This document shows positions 1 to 6,071 of a stretch of 12,446 nt of DNA, piece after piece. The notes below the pieces were generated by a model. That model saw nothing but the letters and a program-made list of their open reading frames with translations, ran no database searches and was not told the origin of the DNA. The stretch lies in NCBI GenBank assembly GCA_009786045.1, contig WQTY01000023.1, positions 1 to 12,446 of the forward strand, given 5' to 3'. Every line of letters starts with the position of its first letter. Within the stretch, counting starts at the first letter, position 1. A program made the position numbers and the translations under genes. Origin of the DNA: Pseudomonadota bacterium (GTDB taxonomy: Bacteria; Myxococcota_A; Bradymonadia; UBA4248).

Positions 1-4
1 GGCG

Positions 5-24
5 TATCGCGCATATTCGCGATA
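5..24. repeat. Stem-loop at left edge (7-bp arms)
   Basis: The arms TATCGCG (5-11) and CGCGATA (18-24) are perfect inverted repeats around a 6-nt loop. It lies just outside the stronger hairpin at 34-67 and beyond the end of the leftmost gene. There is no T-tract on either side, so it does not look like an intrinsic terminator. It may be part of a REP-like intergenic repeat cut by the window edge. Confidence 0.5.
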
Positions 25-33
25 GCCACGCGT

Positions 34-67
34 GTTGGGCGTATTGGCCTGGGGCCAATAGCCCAAC
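34..67. repeat. Strong hairpin downstream of the 226-aa membrane protein gene
   Basis: GTTGGGC (34-40) pairs with GCCCAAC (61-67), and TATTGGCC (42-49) pairs with GGCCAATA (53-60). This gives 15 base pairs with a single-base bulge at 41 and a 3-nt loop (50-52). It sits about 20 bp past the stop codon of the leftward gene ending at 88, where a terminator or an mRNA 3'-end stabilising structure would be expected. Reading leftward, the bases after the stem (33 down to 1) contain no run of T, so it is not a classical intrinsic terminator. A transcript-end hairpin or a REP-type repeat is the better description. Confidence 0.6.
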
Positions 68-87
68 GGGCCGGCGTATTGAAGGCT

Positions 88-768
88 TTAGCCTGAGATA
101 GCCGGGCCTTTTATTGGCTTCATTTTGAGCAGGATGAGCATGGCAATGTGGCAGGCGGCAAGGGCGAGGATGACGACACCAAATTTCAGCAGTACGGTGG
201 TGGCCCATGCGGCGTTGATGGGTGCGTAGGCAGTGAGCAGATCGATTATGGCCTGGATGAGAATCCAGAGCCAGGTGACAGAAGCGCTGAAGCCTGCGAA
301 GCCGGCCATGATGATCCAGCTCGTGCCGGGTTTTAGGTATTGAGGGCGGGGTGGTTTTTCGAGGCATGTGACGACGTCGTGCACGACGGAGGTTTTGCCC
401 GTGTCGATTTTTTTGAGCCGTTGGAGCAGGTGTTCGGGTTGAAAGGCATTTTTGCCGTGCGGGGCTTCGAAGAAGTTGGCCATGGCGCGGCAGCACCAAG
501 CGCAGATTGAGCGTTCGAGAATGAGCCATGTGAGGACGGCGATATGCGAGTACGGGCCGCGGAAGCTGATTTCGTGATGGTATTGGGCGATCAGAATGGC
601 CAGAATCAGGACGATGAGTGTTGCCATGAGCTGTGTCAGAATGCCAAAGACGATGCCGATGTTTTGTCCTCGCGGGTAGGGGAGGCGTCCCAGGTTGACA
701 GTCAGTGCGAAGCATCCTGCAAATGGGCCAAGGAAGCCCGCGGCAATGATCTGATTTCGCGTAAACAT
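88..768 (-). CDS. Polytopic inner-membrane protein of unknown function
   Basis: The 226-aa product has no recognised catalytic motif. Hydrophobic segments lie at about residues 7-25, 38-61, 150-175 and 187-215, with a weaker stretch at 75-93, so four or five membrane passes are likely. The N-terminal segment with its LGPFAG core followed by an Asn-Leu-Gly-Arg turn recalls small uncharacterised membrane proteins with a G-P-x-A-G...N pattern, but this is an impression rather than an identification. Between residues 94 and 148 is a soluble, probably cytoplasmic, stretch rich in Lys and His. The ATG at 768 is preceded by AAGG with a 6-nt spacer. The gene lies 176 bp beyond the previous gene and behind a good terminator (829-856), so it probably has its own transcript, though no convincing promoter is visible. 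Confidence 0.75.
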   Translation of the reverse strand: MFTRNQIIAAGFLGPFAGCFALTVNLGRLPYPRGQNIGIVFGILTQLMATLIVLILAILIAQYHHEISFRGPYSHIAVLTWLILERSICAWCCRAMANFFEAPHGKNAFQPEHLLQRLKKIDTGKTSVVHDVVTCLEKPPRPQYLKPGTSWIIMAGFAGFSASVTWLWILIQAIIDLLTAYAPINAAWATTVLLKFGVVILALAACHIAMLILLKMKPIKGPAISG

Positions 769-792
769 GGCATGCCTTGTGGGGAGCCATTT

Positions 793-819
793 GGGCGCGG
801 GCGAGTGCTGGGCGCGGGC
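793..819. repeat. 10-bp direct repeat upstream of the membrane protein gene
   Basis: GGGCGCGGGC occurs at 793-802 and again at 810-819, 17 bp start to start. The pair lies between the terminator at 829-856 and the start of the leftward gene at 768, in its presumed 5' region. It could be a tandem operator or simply local GC-rich sequence. Confidence 0.3.
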
Positions 820-828
820 TGTGGCTGT

Positions 829-856
829 AATAAGAAACGCACGGAGGTTCCGTGCG
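829..856 (-). terminator. Intrinsic terminator after the 106-aa gene
   Basis: Read on the minus strand, an 8-bp GC-rich stem (CGCACGGA at 838-845 pairing with TCCGTGCG at 849-856 in plus-strand terms) with a 3-nt loop is followed at once by the tract TTTCTTATT (837 down to 829). It lies 88 bp beyond the stop at 945. This is the clearest terminator in the window and separates the 106-aa gene from the membrane protein gene downstream. Confidence 0.75.
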
Positions 857-944
857 CGTCAGGTTCGAGATGGAAGAAGCCTTTGTTGCCGCTGCCATGG
901 GGGTATGTTTGAGCCGGGCAGAGGGATTTTCTGGCGATTGTGTC

Positions 945-1265
945 TCAGTCTTTGAACTCGTGAAGCAGTTGGCGCAAGTTTTCTTCGCTGGCTTGTGAAG
1001 ACATGGGCACCTGGGCATCCAGCTCGACGATGTTGCCTGCTTCCATCAGGGTGACGCGCAGTTTTGTATCTTCGCTTGCGCCTACGGCATATTCGATGGT
1101 TTTGTCGTCGAGTTCTGACAGGCCATAGCGCATGCGAATGACTTTCTCTTCGAATGGTTCGAGGAGCTTGTATGGGGACTGCTCGGTTGTCCTGGCGGGG
1201 GCAATCGTTGTCTTGGCGGGGGCAATCGTTGTCTTGGCGGCTTTTTGTTCTTTTTGCTTTTTCAC
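945..1265 (-). CDS. Small protein with a sigma-70 region 4-like motif
   Basis: The start chosen is GTG at 1265, giving 106 aa. GGAGA lies 6 nt upstream, whereas the in-frame ATG at 1307 has no ribosome site and falls at the predicted transcription start of the promoter at 1313-1340. The N-terminus is Lys-rich, with a duplicated KTTIAPA unit at residues 11-24. Residues 39-49 (EEKVIRMRYGL) closely match the signature opening sigma-70 region 4 (REE-V-RxRFG-type). The following residues 54-81 are acidic to mixed and do not show the usual 'LGVSRERVRQIE' recognition helix clearly. It could therefore be a relict or specialised region 4-like DNA- or polymerase-binding protein, or the match could be chance. 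The C-terminus (residues 90-106) is a predicted amphipathic helix. Flanked by its own promoter and terminator, it appears to be a monocistronic gene. Confidence 0.75.
   Translation of the reverse strand: MKKQKEQKAAKTTIAPAKTTIAPARTTEQSPYKLLEPFEEKVIRMRYGLSELDDKTIEYAVGASEDTKLRVTLMEAGNIVELDAQVPMSSQASEENLRQLLHEFKD
1193..1240. repeat. Tandem 21-bp repeat inside the 106-aa gene
   Basis: Two exact 21-bp units (1193-1213 and 1214-1234) are followed by the first 6 bases of a third. The length is a multiple of three, so it adds whole heptapeptides (Lys-Thr-Thr-Ile-Ala-Pro-Ala) to the linker between the basic N-terminus and the region 4-like motif. Exact identity at the DNA level points to a recent duplication and to likely length variation among strains. 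Confidence 0.85.
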
Positions 1266-1271
1266 AAGAAT

Positions 1272-1276
1272 TCTCC
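1272..1276 (-). promoter_or_regulatory. Ribosome binding site deciding the GTG start of the 106-aa gene
   Basis: On the minus strand GGAGA is followed by ATTCTT and then GTG AAA AAG. No comparable site precedes the upstream in-frame ATG at 1307. This favours translation from 1265. Confidence 0.65.
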
Positions 1277-1312
1277 GATTTGGATGGGGTTCGCGAGCTT
1301 GCGACATCTGCG

Positions 1313-1340
1313 AGGATATGTCTGGCCTGGAAAAAGTCAA
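1313..1340 (-). promoter_or_regulatory. Sigma-70-type promoter for the 106-aa gene
   Basis: On the minus strand TTGACT (1340-1335) and TATCCT (1318-1313) are separated by exactly 16 bp. Transcription would begin near 1306, giving a leader of about 40 nt that contains the GGAGA ribosome site before GTG 1265. The -35 box begins within two bases of the stop codon of the preceding FG-GAP gene (1342-1344), so the promoter occupies the short gap between the two genes. Confidence 0.5.
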
Positions 1341-1341
1341 A

Positions 1342-4263
1342 TCATCGGGGTCTAGGGGGAAGGTGCGGGGGGGAAGTGGTCCTGAGGCGAAAACGCTGGG
1401 CAATGCCCTGATCGGATTGACCCAGGCCCATGTATGGAAACAGGAGCCAGAGATCGTCGCTGGAAGCGTCGTTTTGGAGAGAGATGAATTGTGCGGGGGT
1501 ATCGAATGGGCGAATGGTGCTGTCGCGCTGGAGCATGCCTGGGGAGATGTGCCCGGAGAAGCGCTGCGTTGCGGGAGAGAAGCGCTGCAGCGAGAATTGG
1601 CGTGTAAGCAGGGATTCGATGATGACGAAGAGGCGCAGCCTGCCATTTTCCCTGATGAATCTGGCATCTGCGATTCTGTCATTGCGGTTTGGGGAGAGCG
1701 AAAAATTGACCAGGGCTTCATTGGTCAGCGACAGTTCGCCGCTTTTTCGGCTGGGATCGGCCAAAATGACATAGATCATGCCCTGCTTCTGTAATCCGGC
1801 GCGGAAGTTTGGGCTCAGGAGGATGAGGTCCGGGAAGCCGTCACCGTTGACATCGGCCATTTGGATGAGTTCAAGTCCGGCACGATGTCTTGGCGCAACA
1901 ATTCTCAATGCACCCAACTCAGGGCTTCTGATGCTGTAGGTCTTCGGCCGGCGGTAGCCTGCATCGTACAAAACATAGGCTGTTGAGAGCTGTTCACCAA
2001 TAGCGTTTGTCGTTTGGGAGCCCAAAAGGACGATATCGGGTTTGCCGTTGGCGTTTAAATCAGCAATCAGCCATTGTGTGGCCAGGGCTTCATTTTCGGA
2101 ACCTTCGTATATTGTAATACCTTGTTTTGGGTCATTGAGTGCCCGTATGCCTGGTTCGAAAGTGGCAAATCCTGGGACAACGAACAGGGCGCCGGCTTTA
2201 AAATCTTCTTCGCTGCGCTCGGGCGCACCGATCAGAAGCTCCAATTGGCCATCGCCGTCGAGATCGACCCATTCCAGGCGACGTCCCAAATCGGCATATG
2301 CTTCGCCGGGCAGGATGAAAGTCATGGCCTCGGTGGCGAGGGTTTGCGGTGTCAGGTTGAGAACCAGAGGTTTGTCGATTTGTTTGGGCAGAGGGATAGC
2401 CGCGACGACGCCGATGGCATCCTGATAGGCAAATCCGGGCAACGAAATCGTCAGTACGGCGGTGCCGGAATGGGTGGGATCGTCGATGGAAAAGTCGACA
2501 ATTGGTTCGCCCTCTGGGCCAATGATGTTGATGCCGCAGTCGTCGGGGGTATCAAGCCGCCTGTCCTGCTCGGCCTGATCGACTTCGAAAAGGCAGATGA
2601 CGCTGCGTGAAACGATGCTTCTGCCTGGAACGAAGCCTCCTCTGGATAGCCAGGCGAGGTATTCTTTTCCGTTGTATTGGACGCGCCGCACAGTGGGACT
2701 AAGTCCTCCGCCCTGGGAGGGTGCGGTAATGGTGAGGAATTCGGCGGTGTCAAGGAGTTTCGGCGTGGGGAGGGCATTGACGTCGCCGAGGACAACGTAG
2801 GATCCGGTGGCGGTGCGCCCCCTGATATCGGATGCGGTGCGAAAGATGGCGTCGTTGAGTCCGTTGCCGTTGAAGTCGCCAAAGGCACTGCCCATGCCAA
2901 AGTGCATGTGCCCATGACCGACGATTTGCATATCGGGGCGCGAGGATTGGTTCAGGCTGCCAACAAAGTGCGGCCCGCCAAGGTATATGTTGACTGCGCC
3001 AGCTTCCGGCGCGCCCGCAATCTGGACAAATGGTGCAGAAACAACCAGGTCCGGGCGATTATCCCTGTTGACATCATGGGTCTGGAGTTTGAAGCCGAAA
3101 CTTCCTCCCTGACCGGAGATCTGGAGACTGTCAGGTTGAATGCCGCTGGACTGCGGCCATTTGCTGCCTTCGAAGATATAGACCGCGCCTTCTGCGTCGG
3201 GCCCCCGGATGAGGCGATTCGGAGCGGAGACGGCCAGGTCATCGCGTCCGTCGCCGGTAAAGTCTCCGGACGCCAGAGAATAGCCAAACTGGGCTCCGGG
3301 CTGAGAACCGATCAGGCGAATGCCCCATGTTGGATTGGGCTCTCCAAGATTCAGCGTCATCCCGCTGTATTTGAATGGGTGGTATACGATGGCAACGCTG
3401 CCAACGGATTCCTGTCTGTCGAAAGTATCTATGGGCATGCCCAGTGCGATATCAAGCAGGCCGTCGTCGTTGAAGTCGCCGATGGCGCATGTATGAAGGG
3501 CACGGACATTGCGTGCGACAGGGCGTGACATGATGGTTTTGCCAAAGAGTTTACTGGCAATATCGAACGATTTCTTGGCCCATTGGCGGCGCATGGTCAG
3601 CAGGATGACGTTAGATGCACGGGGCCCCATGGTGCTGGTGCTGGAGAGGTAGCCCGCCACGAGATCGTCGATACCGTCGCGATTGAAGTCGCCCACGCAC
3701 ATTGTGAGTCCAAAGTACGAATCTGGCTGTGTCGTGTAGAAGCTGACATCGACAATGCCTGCCTGGCCAATGGCATGGATGCCTTTGGGAATGTCCTTGC
3801 GGGAATGAATCACGTGAATGCGCCCGACAGACCCGGGTTCAGCGATGGCCAGATCCATCCATCCATCGCCGTTGAAGTCACCTGTGACGATGTTTATCCC
3901 AAGTTGACCGTTAACTTGGTCGCCATCAAAGCGGTAGTCGAAGTCATGCCATTGGGTCAGATCGATGTCTCCCTGCAGGGGGCGATCTTTTTTTCCGAGC
4001 AGGATGAAGACACTGCCTGCTGATGCGATGCCGTTAGGGCTCATTCCGGGAGCGCCAATGACCCAATCGTCGATACCGTCGCCGTTAAAATCTATGACAA
4101 CCGGATCCATCAGCCTGGCACCAGATTCATGATTTACGCCGCCGATGACACGCGCATTGGTCAAAAACTCATTGATGGGAGGCAATTCCTGACTCCAACC
4201 CGATGACAAAGGCGATAGTAATGCAGCAACAGCGGCCACAATGCATATTCGTCTGTTTTTCAT
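1342..4263 (-). CDS. Secreted FG-GAP repeat (integrin-alpha-like beta-propeller) protein
   Basis: The 973-aa protein begins with a Sec signal peptide: basic MKNRR, then a hydrophobic core to about residue 20, with likely cleavage near Ser-Gly-Trp-Ser-Gln (residues 20-25). I chose ATG 4263 because the longer frame from 4320 would place 19 unrelated residues before the signal sequence. About ten FG-GAP-type units carry a Ca2+-binding D-x-N/D-x-D/N-G core, at roughly residues 58-72, 129-143, 191-205, 262-276, 333-347, 397-411, 462-474, 667-680, 734-748 and 803-817. Several end in the companion I-G/S-A-P. The first seven probably form one seven-bladed propeller; the three later ones belong to a second, less regular region. 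Residues 820-973 lack recognisable repeats. FG-GAP proteins act outside the cytoplasm in adhesion, binding or envelope structure, but nothing here identifies the ligand. It starts 74 bp after the lipoprotein gene and has only a weak ribosome site (AAAGAA). Confidence 0.9.
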   Translation of the reverse strand: MKNRRICIVAAVAALLSPLSSGWSQELPPINEFLTNARVIGGVNHESGARLMDPVVIDFNGDGIDDWVIGAPGMSPNGIASAGSVFILLGKKDRPLQGDIDLTQWHDFDYRFDGDQVNGQLGINIVTGDFNGDGWMDLAIAEPGSVGRIHVIHSRKDIPKGIHAIGQAGIVDVSFYTTQPDSYFGLTMCVGDFNRDGIDDLVAGYLSSTSTMGPRASNVILLTMRRQWAKKSFDIASKLFGKTIMSRPVARNVRALHTCAIGDFNDDGLLDIALGMPIDTFDRQESVGSVAIVYHPFKYSGMTLNLGEPNPTWGIRLIGSQPGAQFGYSLASGDFTGDGRDDLAVSAPNRLIRGPDAEGAVYIFEGSKWPQSSGIQPDSLQISGQGGSFGFKLQTHDVNRDNRPDLVVSAPFVQIAGAPEAGAVNIYLGGPHFVGSLNQSSRPDMQIVGHGHMHFGMGSAFGDFNGNGLNDAIFRTASDIRGRTATGSYVVLGDVNALPTPKLLDTAEFLTITAPSQGGGLSPTVRRVQYNGKEYLAWLSRGGFVPGRSIVSRSVICLFEVDQAEQDRRLDTPDDCGINIIGPEGEPIVDFSIDDPTHSGTAVLTISLPGFAYQDAIGVVAAIPLPKQIDKPLVLNLTPQTLATEAMTFILPGEAYADLGRRLEWVDLDGDGQLELLIGAPERSEEDFKAGALFVVPGFATFEPGIRALNDPKQGITIYEGSENEALATQWLIADLNANGKPDIVLLGSQTTNAIGEQLSTAYVLYDAGYRRPKTYSIRSPELGALRIVAPRHRAGLELIQMADVNGDGFPDLILLSPNFRAGLQKQGMIYVILADPSRKSGELSLTNEALVNFSLSPNRNDRIADARFIRENGRLRLFVIIESLLTRQFSLQRFSPATQRFSGHISPGMLQRDSTIRPFDTPAQFISLQNDASSDDLWLLFPYMGLGQSDQGIAQRFRLRTTSPPHLPPRPR

Positions 4264-4337
4264 GCGATTCTTTATGCTGATGACATGGCGATTAGCCAAC
4301 CAAACATAGCCATTGCCCATACCCGTCGCCCTGGACG

Positions 4338-5846
4338 CTACAGGATAGACCCATTTGGCTGCAAGATACCATAGTTGATTTGGATAGAACGAAGATTAAG
4401 TGATGACATTCGCGGCATAGACGCATCAAGCAGCGCCTGAACCAGGGCATGCTTTGGATCGGCTGATTTCATCTGGCGCCAGGCTTCACCGTGAGCTTCG
4501 TAGTCCTGGTGCGTGGGCGTGAGCATGCGGTTGACTCGAAAGATGAAGATTTTTTTGTCCTCGACAACAGGGTCGGAGAACAGGTCAACCTCTTCGTCTT
4601 TCATGGCTTTGAGGATTTTCCGCATGGCATCGCCGGGGATGAAATCGGGAGAATCGATTTGTATCATTCGCTTGTCTGTCAGGCTATGGTAGGTGCCGCC
4701 CAGTGACTCGCTGATGGCGCGAAAGTCTGCCTCAGGCATGGTAAGTTCGGCTTTGAGCTTAGTCAAAAGGGCTTCACTGGGTATATGAAGTGCTATGATC
4801 TCTCGCGAAATCCGACGCAGCACAGCTTCGTCCTGTAGGTTGGGCTCTTGTGGTGCAACGATTTCCTGAAGTATCCATATTTCGTGAAAGGCCGGCGATG
4901 AAATGTGCTCTGAAACCGCACCCGGAGACGTGCGGAAGGCCCAAAGATGAGGTTCGGATCGGACGACGTCATGGAGGTCATCGGCATCATTTAAGATGAC
5001 GCAGCCTTCATCTTCGTGCGCCTGGCAAAAATCCCGCGCAGCCTGCACACCACCCTCAAGTGCTTTTTGGCGCAGCTGTTCGGTTCGTGGGTTGGCAGGG
5101 GCATCGTCTCGGCCGTCGGATTGCCGGGGGAAACCAAAACGAATGAACCTGGCGTGAGGAGGTTCAAAAAAGCGAATGCTCTGTTGCTCGTATATAGCCT
5201 TGATTTCCTTGTGGTGGGATGCCATGAACGCCTCCAGCTCCGCCTCCGAAATCTCGTTGTCGAAGCTAGCCCACTCCAGATCGTAGAGGCGATAGTCTGA
5301 CTGAAATAACTCGAAGGCTTCGCCGTCAGAGAGCTGACTTACGAGATAGGCCTGAATGGTTTGCGGCCAGAGCGCGTCGTCGATGAGGGTATTGAGTGCA
5401 GTCACGTCAACACCAAGTTTTTCTGCCAAAGCTGCATCGTGTGTCAGGCCAGCCAGACGCATGAACTCAGTGCGTGCTTTCTGGCGATCCTGAGGTGTTG
5501 GTGAAATATGATTGGTTTTGGCATAGGAACGCATGAAATGGGTTTGCAGGCAACGCTGCGCCTCATCGCGCTGAAAGCGCGGATTTGCCAGCGCTCGCTC
5601 AGAAAGATGCGTGCCCTTAAGGGCATGGAGTGCCAGGCAAAGCTTGTAGTCGGCCAAAGTCAGGGACAGGTCGTCGGTGTGGACGACGATTTCGTCATCA
5701 GAACCAGGCAGCGGTTGTTGAATCGTCTTAGCTTCCGGTGAAGAATCCAACGGGTTTTTCTTCCTGCTGCAGCCAAAGGCAGGCAGCAGGGACAATACCA
5801 GCAGGCATAAAGCAAAAGTCAGGAATCGACGATGATGTTGTATCAT
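4338..5846 (-). CDS. SurA/PpiD-like lipoprotein with a degenerate parvulin domain
   Basis: Translation from ATG 5846, with AGGG 5 nt upstream, gives 502 aa. The N-terminus is a lipoprotein signal (basic HHRR, hydrophobic core, LPAFGC) with the lipidated Cys at residue 26. Serine at +2 suggests outer-membrane placement by the usual enterobacterial rule. Residues 50-225 are helical and resemble the N-terminal chaperone region of SurA-type foldases. Residues 230-332 keep the parvulin layout: HARFIRFGF strand, K/A-rich helix, then 'P-G-x-V-S-x-x-I-S-S-P' and a closing IWILQEI strand. The family's GG-x-LGW loop and paired catalytic histidines are not evident, and two Cys (274 and 282) fall there instead. 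A repeat-like C-terminal part follows (370-450). It probably binds or folds exported clients such as the neighbouring FG-GAP protein; isomerase activity is doubtful. In-frame codons upstream to 6050 lack a ribosome site and are unlikely to be translated. Confidence 0.8.
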   Translation of the reverse strand: MIQHHRRFLTFALCLLVLSLLPAFGCSRKKNPLDSSPEAKTIQQPLPGSDDEIVVHTDDLSLTLADYKLCLALHALKGTHLSERALANPRFQRDEAQRCLQTHFMRSYAKTNHISPTPQDRQKARTEFMRLAGLTHDAALAEKLGVDVTALNTLIDDALWPQTIQAYLVSQLSDGEAFELFQSDYRLYDLEWASFDNEISEAELEAFMASHHKEIKAIYEQQSIRFFEPPHARFIRFGFPRQSDGRDDAPANPRTEQLRQKALEGGVQAARDFCQAHEDEGCVILNDADDLHDVVRSEPHLWAFRTSPGAVSEHISSPAFHEIWILQEIVAPQEPNLQDEAVLRRISREIIALHIPSEALLTKLKAELTMPEADFRAISESLGGTYHSLTDKRMIQIDSPDFIPGDAMRKILKAMKDEEVDLFSDPVVEDKKIFIFRVNRMLTPTHQDYEAHGEAWRQMKSADPKHALVQALLDASMPRMSSLNLRSIQINYGILQPNGSIL

Positions 5847-5977
5847 GAACACCCTATGGCGGCTTTGAGAATAGAAACCCATGCGGCAAATGGCGCCTCC
5901 CACGCAAAACGCGCAAAGAACCCCTGCCATTCCGCAGGAGACTGCTTCTGTCAACGATATGGAAGGAGAAGTACAGG

Positions 5978-6001
5978 AAAAAAACGCTGAACACAGAAGC
6001 G
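5978..6001 (-). terminator. Weak candidate terminator after the 977-aa gene
   Basis: On the minus strand CGCT (6001-5998) and AGCG (5988-5985) can form a 4-bp stem directly before seven T residues (5984-5978). It lies in the 225-bp gap between the 977-aa gene and the lipoprotein gene. The stem is short, so it may give only partial termination or none. I see no other clear signal in this gap: a TTGACA on the minus strand at 5954-5949 has no matching -10 box. Confidence 0.25.
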
Positions 6002-6071
6002 GATGGCATATGGAGAGGCGGTACGGCGAAAGAGAGGGAGCGCCGTGCACGCATAAAATCGCATGATATTC

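Noticed and set aside
1308..1721. N-terminal extension of the small gene to ATG 1721.
   Set aside because: It overlaps the FG-GAP coding sequence in another frame, has a Ser/Pro-rich shadow composition, and no ribosome site precedes it.
1132..1794. Plus-strand frame of 220 codons across the FG-GAP/106-aa gene junction.
   Set aside because: It runs antisense to two better-supported genes and lacks a ribosome site or any domain feature.
2677..3528. Long plus-strand frame (283 codons) rich in Val-Glu-Val-Ala and Gly.
   Set aside because: It is the antisense of the repeated Ca2+-loop codons of the FG-GAP gene, which explains its length and repetitive composition.
5949..5954. Minus-strand TTGACA in the gap before the lipoprotein gene.
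   Set aside because: No hexamer resembling TATAAT lies 15 to 19 bp downstream.
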